Part shown: piece after piece, positions 1 through 5,612 of the stretch
Layout of the letters: each line of letters opens with the position of its first letter
How positions within the stretch are numbered: position 1 is the first letter of the stretch
Assembly (NCBI GenBank): GCA_029881555.1
Contig: JAOUMI010000038.1
Location: forward strand, 1 to 5,978
Length of the DNA: 5,978 nucleotides
DNA from: Candidatus Bathyarchaeota archaeon
GTDB lineage: Archaea; Thermoproteota; Bathyarchaeia; Bathyarchaeales; Bathyarchaeaceae
Direction: 5' to 3'
The notes under the pieces: model-generated
Told to the model about the DNA's origin: nothing
The model's database searches: none
The model's input: only the letters and a program-made list of their open reading frames with translations
Made by a program: the position numbers and the translations under genes

Positions 1-40
1 AGAATGTGCTATCACAATGAGACGGCAAGTTTCGGCGAAT

Positions 41-66
41 GCATCTCAAAAAGAAAAAAGAGGGGT
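41..66 (-). terminator. Possible T-rich transcription terminator after signal peptidase
   Basis: On the minus strand, about 140 bases beyond the signal peptidase stop, the sequence reads CCCCTCTTTTTTCTTTTTG. Archaeal RNA polymerase terminates mainly at T-tracts without needing a hairpin, so this is a plausible 3' end. The distance from the stop codon is rather long. The same CCCCTCTTTTT string occurs after the broken zinc-ribbon gene. No flanking stem was seen. Confidence 0.35.
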
Positions 67-205
67 TTTGCGGGGGATATCTCCACGACTAAGAGTTTCG
101 ATGCTTCAACTAACCGAGCTTTTACCTCAACAAAACGCCACGCCACGCGAAAGCATAATACGCTCCGTACGCTGTGTCGGAGAAACATTTTAACAACAAG
201 ACGTT

Positions 206-760
206 TCAAGATTCAAACCGCTTTTTCAACAAGGGAAGCCAGTCTATAATTATCAGGGCCAGCATCGGTAGGATCACCAGTATCCCGGCCGGAGTTCGCA
301 TTAGGAAGGTGATGAAACCTACCAGCGGTACCCGCAAACTTACAACTTTACCAACCAAGTAATCTTGCGGGACCTCCCAGCTGTCCGGCCCAGGATTTGC
401 ATCTCCCTTTGTCTTGAAATACAAAATGTTTTCCCTAGAAAACTTGTCTATGGCTCTGTGTACGATAAGGTCGTTCGAATCACGCCACCCTTTAGGTCTG
501 AAAAACACGATGATATCGCCCTCAGGATCCGAAGCCGCATTGATCTCATCCGGGTCTAACCCTTGAACCACAATAAGGTCGCCGACTCTTAAGGTGGGTT
601 CCATGCTTCCAGACGCGACCCCACACAACGGGTACTCAGTCCTCAAACCCGCTCTCAAGCCAAACCAGAAAACAAAAACACTGATTACGAGGATAAGTAA
701 CAGGATAGCGCTCTTCACGTAGTCACTCTTGAGCATCTCCTTCAGTCTCACCGGCTCCAC
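206..760 (-). CDS. Signal peptidase I, archaeal/ER (Sec11-like, S26B) type
   Basis: This 184-aa membrane serine protease would remove signal peptides from exported preproteins on the outer face of the cytoplasmic membrane. Residues 17-35 form an N-terminal membrane anchor, and residues 146-173 form a second one, followed by a basic tail (KKRFES). The catalytic serine is Ser52 in SGSMEPT. His101 in IVHRAI replaces the bacterial lysine, which marks the archaeal/ER class, and Asp120 in KTKGDAN (with Asp126 nearby) supplies the acidic residue. The length is normal for the family. I chose the GTG at 758-760 because a TATA-like box centred near 790 puts transcription start within a few bases of it, giving a leaderless mRNA. 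The next in-frame ATG (codon 9) directly abuts a GGAG, so its spacing is poor. The gene follows two minus-strand zinc-ribbon genes but appears to be transcribed separately. The function is secure; which preproteins it processes cannot be told. Confidence 0.95.
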   Translation of the reverse strand: MEPVRLKEMLKSDYVKSAILLLILVISVFVFWFGLRAGLRTEYPLCGVASGSMEPTLRVGDLIVVQGLDPDEINAASDPEGDIIVFFRPKGWRDSNDLIVHRAIDKFSRENILYFKTKGDANPGPDSWEVPQDYLVGKVVSLRVPLVGFITFLMRTPAGILVILPMLALIIIDWLPLLKKRFES

Positions 761-782
761 CTTTTACAGCAAAGAACAACCA

Positions 783-800
783 TTATATATTAAAAACTTA
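783..800 (-). promoter_or_regulatory. TATA/BRE promoter of the signal peptidase gene, leaderless
   Basis: Read on the minus strand this is TAAGTTTTTAATATATAA, a purine-containing BRE-like stretch followed by an AT-only TATA box. The box centre lies about 28-30 bases before the GTG start of the signal peptidase. Archaeal initiation 24-28 bases downstream would therefore leave a leader of only a few bases. No Shine-Dalgarno sequence precedes the GTG, which agrees with leaderless translation. Confidence 0.6.
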
Positions 801-813
801 CCGCTTCATTACA

Positions 814-826
814 CAAAAAGAGGGGA
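814..826 (-). terminator. Possible T-rich terminator after the broken zinc-ribbon gene
   Basis: The minus strand reads CCCCTCTTTTT about 44 bases after the stop codon of the broken zinc-ribbon gene, and just ahead of the signal peptidase promoter. The position between one gene's end and the next gene's TATA box fits a T-tract terminator that separates the two transcription units. It repeats, base for base, an 11-base string found downstream of the signal peptidase. Confidence 0.4.
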
Positions 827-868
827 TATGCAGAGCGCCTTCACGTGACACAGCTTTATCAAGGGCTA

Positions 869-1082
869 TTAGACCTTTTTACCTGCGGTTCCCATTTTTG
901 CCTTGTCAACAACCCCCCTAAAGCTTCTTCCACTCGAGGGGCATTTGAACATGCCAAAGATCGTAACGGTTATTCGCATCTCTTTGTCTGGATACGGAGC
1001 GACAAGCTCCCGTGTTTTGTAAGGCTTCTCCACCGTTTCTCCGCAAGAGGGGACAGGCGTTTTGCACTCGCTTCTTCTGCAT
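869..1082 (-). pseudogene. Cren7-like small zinc-ribbon protein, frameshifted by one extra base
   Basis: Starting at the ATG at 1080-1082, translation runs MQKKRVQNACP and then shifts frame at a run of four C on the minus strand (1049-1052). Read literally, the product is an unrelated 54-aa protein ending at 918-920. Removing one C restores a 70-aa protein with CPSCG at residues 10-14, KTRELV at 22-27, PDK at 31-33 and GMFKCPSSGRSFR at 43-55. This matches the intact neighbour along its whole length, so the two are paralogues. Two family positions differ: the fourth zinc cysteine is Ser50 (AGT), and the tryptophan after KT is arginine (CGG). The GMFKCPSSGRSFR stretch also resembles Cren7, as I recall it (GLFKDPETGKYFR), where the metal cysteines are lost. 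It begins 25 bases after the neighbour's stop with no clear ribosome binding site. The extra base may be real decay, an assembly error, or less likely a programmed +1 slip at CCC-C. Confidence 0.75.
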
Positions 1083-1107
1083 GCTGGTCGTCTAATGGTG
1101 CTCGCGT

Positions 1108-1275
1108 CTAAATCTTTCGCTTCTCTAGAACTTTCCTGAAGGCCCCGCATTTAGAGCAGTCAAAAAGGCCTATCGTCAACTCAACTCTCTTGCCAGCTTT
1201 GTCTGGGCGACCCGCCATCTTCCATGTTTTCCTTGGGTTGGCAACATTGCCTCCGCATTTCGGACAGTTAGCCAT
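1108..1275 (-). CDS. Small Cren7-like zinc-ribbon protein, candidate chromatin protein
   Basis: This 55-aa basic protein has a complete four-cysteine zinc ribbon: Cys4-x2-Cys7 at the N terminus and Cys40-x2-Cys43 near the C terminus. Between them lie KTWKMAGRPDKAGKR and the strand VELTIGLF. The order (KxW, a basic turn, a beta strand ending in GLF, then the second knuckle and FRKV) parallels Cren7, the small DNA-binding chromatin protein of Crenarchaeota, which lacks the cysteines. Trp18 aligns with the Cren7 tryptophan that contacts DNA. A DNA-binding role is therefore inferred, not shown; RNA or ribosome binding is also possible. I chose the ATG at 1273-1275 because GGAGG lies seven bases upstream and the family starts just before the first CxxC. 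A longer in-frame extension to 1365 would run back through the promoter. The gene heads a tandem pair with the broken paralogue. Confidence 0.85.
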   Translation of the reverse strand: MANCPKCGGNVANPRKTWKMAGRPDKAGKRVELTIGLFDCSKCGAFRKVLEKRKI

Positions 1276-1282
1276 ATATTTT

Positions 1283-1287
1283 CCTCC
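1283..1287 (-). promoter_or_regulatory. Shine-Dalgarno site that fixes the zinc-ribbon start
   Basis: The minus strand reads GGAGG followed by seven bases and then ATG. This strong match to the 16S 3' end selects the short 55-aa start over the upstream in-frame starts. Confidence 0.8.
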
Positions 1288-1310
1288 ATTTTCGTAACCA
1301 TGTTTAAAGG

Positions 1311-1330
1311 ATAATGAATAAAAAACTTTC
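1311..1330 (-). promoter_or_regulatory. TATA/BRE-like promoter of the intact zinc-ribbon gene
   Basis: The minus strand reads GAAAGTTTTTTATTCATTAT. A BRE-like GAAAG precedes an AT-rich box centred near 1320. Initiation about 25 bases further on would give a leader of roughly 20 bases that contains the GGAGG site. The broken paralogue 25 bases after this gene has no promoter visible to me, so it would be co-transcribed from here. Confidence 0.5.
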
Positions 1331-1556
1331 CATACATACAGTGCAAAACCGTAAAAAATAGACACAATTCTGTTTAAACTTCAACCGAGATTCAAGTAAA
1401 TCATTAAGGTTCAATGACGTGATGCGAATGATCTAAACGGATGCGAAAGAAGGAAACTGATAGAAAGACACACATGACCTAGTGAACCGTTATCTTCCAA
1501 AACGCTTTTACACACGCTTCCTCAGTATTTCCTTAGCTCTGGACAGGTTAGCCTTG
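1331..1556. other. Divergent intergenic region between zinc ribbon and Lhr
   Basis: No gene is supported here. The stretch must hold the Lhr promoter, but I cannot point to a convincing TATA box for it. An 8-base direct repeat, GATGCGAA, sits at 1421-1428 and 1440-1447 with start points 19 bases apart. If the alternative GTG at 1482 were used for Lhr, the last 75 bases would be coding. A partial C-box-like TGATG (1419-1423) and a CTGA (1457-1460) are present, but no D' box or terminal stem, so I do not call a C/D RNA. Confidence 0.5.
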
Positions 1557-4433
1557 ATGGAACCTCCAAAGAACGCCTTCAAGATGCTCGTTAAACCCAT
1601 TCGCAGGCTGATCGAGCAGAAGGGATTCGAGGCACCAACCGAGCCTCAAGAGAAAACCATACCCAAAATCCTCGAGGGAAAAAACGTTCTCCTTATATCG
1701 CCGACGGCCACCGGAAAAACTGAGGCAGCAGTTCTTCCCGTTCTTCACATGCTACTTCAAACGCCTGAAAGACGTCGAGGAATCAAGATTCTCTACATAA
1801 CCCCGCTGAAAGCCCTGAATCGAGACCTACTAGAGCGCCTCGAATTGTGGTGTAACCATCTAGACGTGAGGCTGGCGGTGAGACACGGCGACACCGACAC
1901 CAGAGAGCGCACAAGACAGGCTCGAAGCCCACCCGACATGCTGATCACCACACCCGAAACCCTGCAAGCTGTGTTGCCTGGCAGGTTGATGCGTCAACAC
2001 CTTCAAGAGGTCAGATGGGTGATCGTCGACGAGGTCCACGAGATGGCGGACAGCAAGCGGGGAAGTCAGTTGTCGCTGGCTCTGGAGAGGCTTCGATGGG
2101 TCACCGGCAAAGATTTTCAGGTAATCGGTTTGTCAGCCACGATCGGCAGTCCTGAGAAGGTTGCCCAGTTTCTCGTGGGCAAAGAGCGAAAGGTGGAAAT
2201 CGTGAGGGTGCCCGTGGCAAGGCTTATGGAGTTGGAGATTCTTTTCCCTCAGCCCAGCTCCGAAGACTACGAGCTCGCCTCAGCGCTCTTCACCCATCCC
2301 GAGGTTGCCACCCGGCTCCGCATCATTCGCCAGTTTATTGAAAAACAAAAATCAGTTCTTCTATTCACAAACACGCGCTCCGCCTCTGAGGTTTTAGCCA
2401 GTCGATTCAAGGTTTGGGACATCGACTTTCCAGTATCCATTCACCACGGATCTCTAGCCAAACCGTCAAGGATAGCGGCTGAACGGGGACTAAAAAACGG
2501 TGAACTGAAGGGGCTTGTCTGCACCAGTTCGCTGGAGCTAGGCATCGATGTTGGAAGGATAGACCTGGTAATACAGTACATGAGCCCCCGACAGGTTACA
2601 CGCCTCATTCAACGCGTTGGAAGAAGCGGACACAGAATCGGACGCATCGCCAAGGGACTCATCGTCACCATGGACTCCGACGACACCCTAGAGGCCATGG
2701 TCATCGCCCGCATGGCGTACAGAGAAGAATTGGAGCCCGTCACTATTCCACCAAAACCCTATGACGTCCTAGCCCACCAGATCATAGGGCTATTAATGAA
2801 GAAAAAGCGCTGGTACTTCTATGAGATTTATGATCTGTTCAAGAACGCATACCCCTATGCCGATCTCACCTTGGAAGACATTGAAAGGGTTTTAACTTAC
2901 ATGCACTCCCGCTTCCCCAGACTAGCGTGGGTCTCGTTTGAAGACATGCTCGCCATAAAGCCCCGCCGAACCAAGGCCATGTACGAATATTACTTCGGAA
3001 ACCTTTCCATGATCCCCAACGAAAAAAAGTACCTTGTTGTAGATGAGACGTCGGAATCCGCTGTGGGCATACTAGATGAGGCCTTTATGGCAGAATACGG
3101 AAAACCAGGCGTCAAATTCATCATCCGAGGAAGCCCCTGGAGAATCATAAACGTATCCAGCGACCACGTTTACGTGAAATCGGTTGACGACCCAACCGGA
3201 GCCATCCCAAGCTGGGTTGGGGAGGAGATCCCGGTTCCTTTTGAAGTCGCTCAGGAGGTCGGGTGGATCAGAGGCTTTGTTGAAGAACAAATGAGGAGCG
3301 GAGTTACCCCTGAAGAAGCCGCAGCTCAGTTAGCTGAGAAGTATCCAGCAAACAAGGATGCAGTCCTACGCGCGATGCTGGAAACCGTTGAGCAAGTTGG
3401 CAAGGGCTACCTAGTCCCAACTGATAAACGGATAGTAATTGAGGACTGGGAAGACTTCGTTATCATCCACGCTAACTTCGGATCCCTAACAAATCGCGCT
3501 TTAGCTCAGTTAGTCGGTCACATCTTGTCTGAACAAACCGGATACACCGTTACGGTGCAGCACGATCCGTATCGCATCTTCATTCAAACCATGGGTGCCG
3601 CCAACGCCGACTACATCGTGGCACGGTTTGATGAGATGAAGAAGTGGCCTGATTCGGTTATTCGGGACAAACTCATCGGGGCTACCGTGAAGACGGGAAT
3701 TTTCAAACGACGAATGGTTCATGTAGCTCGAAGGTTCGGCGCCCTCAAAAAATGGGTCGACTTTAGCCGTGTTAGTCTCCGAAGCCTGATCAAAAGTTTT
3801 GAGGACACGGCCATATACGACGAGGCTCTCAAGGAAACCTTCACGAAGGACTTAGACCTACAGAACACGATTCAGGTTCTTAACGGGATTAGAAACGGCG
3901 AGTTTGAGGTTCGAAAGCTGGAAACCGAAGGGGTTACCACCCCAATCGCACGCGTGGGCCTAGAAAGAGCCAGCATGAAAACAGACCTCATCGCTCCGGA
4001 GAGGATGCGGCTCATACTCATAGAGTCAGCAAAAGCACGCTTACTCAATGAGACCCGCACCTTTGTTTGCACCAACTGTTGGGACTACATTAAGATGATC
4101 CGCATAAAGGACCTACCCAACAAACCCGAGTGCCCCAAATGTGGGTCCCCAGCCCTCGGCGTACTCCGCCAAGAAGAAGACGAGGCTGGGTCACTGGTAG
4201 AGAAGAAGGGTGAAAGACTGACCAAAATTGAACAAAAATGGCATGGATGGGCTCTGGAAACGGCGCAACTGATGGCCAAGCATGGAAAGCCAGCTGCCGT
4301 GGCCCTGTCCGGAAGGAGGCTGAAGTCCTCTGAGGCGAATGAAATTCTTCGGAAAGAGAGAGAACTCACAGACCGCTTTTTTGAACTGCTGATAGAAGCC
4401 GAGAAGAAGGCTTTGAAGAGAAGATTCTGGTAG
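1557..4433 (+). CDS. lhr: Lhr-family superfamily 2 ATP-dependent helicase
   Basis: This 958-aa nucleic-acid helicase is probably cytoplasmic and involved in DNA repair, recombination or RNA metabolism. Helicase motifs, numbered from the ATG at 1557, are PTEPQ at 27-31, Walker A TATGKT at 50-55, TPLKAL at 82-87, TTPETL at 131-136, DEVH at 158-161, SAT at 193-195, HHGSL at 296-300, TSSLELGID at 323-331 and QRVGRSGHR at 352-360. The winged-helix segment opens at PYDVLAHQII (401-410). The Lhr-specific region includes NLSMIP at 482-487 and RGSPWRI at 524-530, followed by PSWVGE at 551-556. Near the C terminus, Cys838, Cys841, Cys859 and Cys862 form a likely zinc module, as I recall in many archaeal Lhr proteins. 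The length is normal. A GTG at 1482 would add 25 residues, but it has no ribosome binding site. The chosen ATG has AGGT nine to twelve bases upstream and matches the usual family start. I cannot assign the Lhr subfamily (aLhr1, 2 or 3). Confidence 0.95.
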   Translation: MEPPKNAFKMLVKPIRRLIEQKGFEAPTEPQEKTIPKILEGKNVLLISPTATGKTEAAVLPVLHMLLQTPERRRGIKILYITPLKALNRDLLERLELWCNHLDVRLAVRHGDTDTRERTRQARSPPDMLITTPETLQAVLPGRLMRQHLQEVRWVIVDEVHEMADSKRGSQLSLALERLRWVTGKDFQVIGLSATIGSPEKVAQFLVGKERKVEIVRVPVARLMELEILFPQPSSEDYELASALFTHPEVATRLRIIRQFIEKQKSVLLFTNTRSASEVLASRFKVWDIDFPVSIHHGSLAKPSRIAAERGLKNGELKGLVCTSSLELGIDVGRIDLVIQYMSPRQVTRLIQRVGRSGHRIGRIAKGLIVTMDSDDTLEAMVIARMAYREELEPVTIPPKPYDVLAHQIIGLLMKKKRWYFYEIYDLFKNAYPYADLTLEDIERVLTYMHSRFPRLAWVSFEDMLAIKPRRTKAMYEYYFGNLSMIPNEKKYLVVDETSESAVGILDEAFMAEYGKPGVKFIIRGSPWRIINVSSDHVYVKSVDDPTGAIPSWVGEEIPVPFEVAQEVGWIRGFVEEQMRSGVTPEEAAAQLAEKYPANKDAVLRAMLETVEQVGKGYLVPTDKRIVIEDWEDFVIIHANFGSLTNRALAQLVGHILSEQTGYTVTVQHDPYRIFIQTMGAANADYIVARFDEMKKWPDSVIRDKLIGATVKTGIFKRRMVHVARRFGALKKWVDFSRVSLRSLIKSFEDTAIYDEALKETFTKDLDLQNTIQVLNGIRNGEFEVRKLETEGVTTPIARVGLERASMKTDLIAPERMRLILIESAKARLLNETRTFVCTNCWDYIKMIRIKDLPNKPECPKCGSPALGVLRQEEDEAGSLVEKKGERLTKIEQKWHGWALETAQLMAKHGKPAAVALSGRRLKSSEANEILRKERELTDRFFELLIEAEKKALKRRFW

Positions 4434-4534
4434 TGTGTTTCTGCAATCATGCGTTTACTCTTGAAATTGAACGGTCAATGTACACAACCGGTATGAATAG
4501 CTAAAAGTTAGATTGCCAGTAGTTATGTTGAATT

Positions 4535-4548
4535 CTCAAAGTATAAAA
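4535..4548 (+). promoter_or_regulatory. TATA/BRE promoter giving a leaderless transcript
   Basis: TCAAAG followed by TATAAAA (4542-4548) forms a clear BRE plus TATA arrangement. The box centre is about 25 bases ahead of the ATG at 4570, so transcription should begin at or next to that codon. A GAGGG at 4549-4553 is too far away, 16 bases from the ATG, to act as a ribosome binding site. This promoter is the best evidence that the following reading frame is a real gene on this strand. Confidence 0.7.
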
Positions 4549-4569
4549 GAGGGATCCACAGTTAGTTGA

Positions 4570-4932
4570 ATGCACCATCGTCGTGGAGAGAAAAAATTGG
4601 AGTTAAGCCGCAAAAAGATGCGGGAAAACACTCTGGGCCGATTCAAATTCATCAAGACCTGCGTCTTGGCTAGAGAACTCTGTCTGCTCGTGCGCACCAA
4701 TCGAGTGGTGTTTAACGTAAAAGACGCCCACAACTGCTGTGCATACATCGCTACGTTGTGCAGAGAGGCGGGTTGCAAGGAGCCGAGCGATCTCTGCAGC
4801 AAGGCCGCTGAAGCGGTGCTCGCAAGTGAAGAGAGATATCTTGAAATCTGCGGGCAGAGCTGCTTGAAGTGCGGAGAATCTAGGCGGCCAGTGGACACCC
4901 GGAAACCAAATAGAAACACCTACGTGGCATAA
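4570..4932 (+). CDS. Cysteine-rich protein of unknown function, probably helical
   Basis: I do not recognise the family of this 120-aa protein. It starts with a lysine/arginine-rich segment (residues 1-30), continues with segments that look helical (about 23-45, 50-69 and 71-103), and ends in a charged, disordered-looking tail. It holds ten cysteines: 31, 38, 56, 57, 64, 69, 76, 94, 98 and 101. The pairs 31/38, 57/64, 69/76 and 94/101 are each seven residues apart, which would place both cysteines on the same helix face. The last cluster, ICGQSCLKCGE, has C-x3-C-x2-C spacing. Such a pattern suits a metal-binding or thiol-active helical bundle, loosely like DUF326-type copper-binding bundles, but I see no firm homology. 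No signal peptide or membrane segment is visible. A TATA box placed for initiation at this ATG supports it. Two opposing open frames over the same bases look like non-coding shadows. Confidence 0.7.
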   Translation: MHHRRGEKKLELSRKKMRENTLGRFKFIKTCVLARELCLLVRTNRVVFNVKDAHNCCAYIATLCREAGCKEPSDLCSKAAEAVLASEERYLEICGQSCLKCGESRRPVDTRKPNRNTYVA

Positions 4933-4956
4933 CAATTCTGATTTTGCAAACGAGGA

Positions 4957-4971
4957 CGAAAACCATAAATA
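4957..4971 (+). promoter_or_regulatory. TATA/BRE-like promoter of the methyltransferase gene
   Basis: GAAAACC followed by ATAAATA (4965-4971) resembles an archaeal BRE plus TATA element. Expected initiation is near 4993, giving a leader of roughly 65 bases before the TTG start. It lies 33 bases after the stop of the cysteine-rich gene, so the two genes appear to be separately transcribed. A weaker AT-rich stretch near 5000-5010 could give a shorter leader. Confidence 0.5.
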
Positions 4972-5047
4972 CGTCCATCTATTTTGACCTTAGATTCGAA
5001 AAAGAAATAAGCATGTGCTGGGGAACTGAGGGTAAAATAGAAGCTTA

Positions 5048-5052
5048 GGAGG
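5048..5052 (+). promoter_or_regulatory. Shine-Dalgarno site that fixes a TTG start
   Basis: GGAGG is followed by seven bases and then TTG at 5060. It is the strongest ribosome binding site on the plus strand of the window. It decides the start of the methyltransferase, since the next methionine codon would remove the conserved N-terminal region. Confidence 0.85.
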
Positions 5053-5059
5053 CTAGAGT

Positions 5060-5533
5060 TTGTATATTGCGCCGTACGTTTCCTCACCACTTCCAGTGGT
5101 TCGTCGAATGCTTATTCTCTCCGAACTGAAGCCCGGCGAGCTGATCTACGACTTGGGCTCGGGAGACGGAAGAATAGTCATCACGGCCGCCAAAGAGTTC
5201 GGAGCTAGGGCGGTGGGGGTGGAGCTGAGGGAAGACCTAGTTAAGCAGGCTCATGAGAAGGTTTCCGAGCTTAATCTAAACGGCAAGGTCAAAATCGTTC
5301 AAAGAGACATGTTCAATGTGGATTTGAGTCCGGCGGACGTGGTCACCCTCTACCTTACAACCAGTGCAAACGAGAAGGTCAAGCCGAAGCTGGAGTCAGA
5401 GCTTAGGGAAGGAGCACGAGTTGTGTGTCACGACTATGAGATTCTCGGGTGGAAACCCGATAGGGTTGATAAGTTTTGTGAAAACCCGAGGCTTGGGTAT
5501 CCATCCCATACGATATACGTTTATAAGAAATGA
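5060..5533 (+). CDS. Class I SAM-dependent methyltransferase, aKMT-like (protein lysine)
   Basis: This 157-aa protein transfers a methyl group from S-adenosylmethionine. The SAM-binding motif I is DLGSGDGR at residues 31-38. The acidic residue that would bind the ribose is Glu55 in VGVE, motif II is RDMF at 82-85, and motif IV is around DVVTLYLT at 93-100. The C-terminal strands are VVCHDYEILGW (121-131) and TIYVYKK (151-157). The opening YIAPYVSSPLPVVRRML and the overall length closely match the crenarchaeal lysine methyltransferase aKMT, about 161 aa, as I recall it. In Sulfolobus that enzyme methylates many proteins, including Cren7. The substrate here is inferred only; a translation-factor, ribosomal-protein or small-molecule methyltransferase remains possible. 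The TTG start is supported by GGAGG seven bases upstream. A minus-strand zinc-ribbon gene converges on its end. Confidence 0.9.
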   Translation: MYIAPYVSSPLPVVRRMLILSELKPGELIYDLGSGDGRIVITAAKEFGARAVGVELREDLVKQAHEKVSELNLNGKVKIVQRDMFNVDLSPADVVTLYLTTSANEKVKPKLESELREGARVVCHDYEILGWKPDRVDKFCENPRLGYPSHTIYVYKK

Positions 5534-5565
5534 ACGAGGCCTAACTTTCTGACCGCAAGCTCGTT
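5533..5565 (+). terminator. Weak inverted repeat after the methyltransferase stop
   Basis: AACGAG at 5533-5538 pairs with CTCGTT at 5560-5565, giving a 6-bp stem and a 21-base loop. Moderately T-rich sequence follows, with CTTCTGTATTCTTGTTT at 5571-5587. This could mark the transcript end between the two convergent genes. The stem is short and the loop large, so the call is tentative. Confidence 0.25.
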
Positions 5566-5612
5566 AAAGTCTTCTGTATTCTTGTTTAAGTTACTACATG
5601 AACACTCAGCGT

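Noticed and set aside
12..209. Minus-strand 65-aa frame starting with a TTG that overlaps the signal peptidase stop
   Set aside because: It has no ribosome binding site, no recognisable motif and contains the T-rich tract. Stop-start overlap alone is weak support, though a small coupled gene cannot be fully excluded.
1..249. Open plus-strand frame over the first 249 bases, possibly the tail of a gene entering from the left
   Set aside because: The translation is a monotonous Ser/Thr/Arg/Lys mix without recognisable secondary structure, and it overlaps the 3' end of the secure signal peptidase gene by 44 bases on the opposite strand.
465..490. tRNA T-arm-like GTTCGAATC
   Set aside because: It lies within the signal peptidase coding sequence, with no acceptor stem, D-arm or anticodon arm around it.
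869..1150. A 93-aa minus-strand protein read from an ATG at 1150
   Set aside because: That ATG lies inside the codons of the last zinc knuckle of the intact ribbon. The first 40 residues are unlike the family, while a one-base correction explains the frame better.
1415..1462. Possible C/D box guide RNA (TGATG followed by CTGA 40 bases later)
   Set aside because: No D' or C' box, no terminal stem, and no guide segment that I can match, so the short boxes are probably chance.
4536..4935. Two minus-strand frames of 127 and 110 aa opposite the cysteine-rich gene
   Set aside because: They are Ser/Leu-rich without domain signals and have no promoter or ribosome binding site, whereas the plus strand has a well-placed TATA box.
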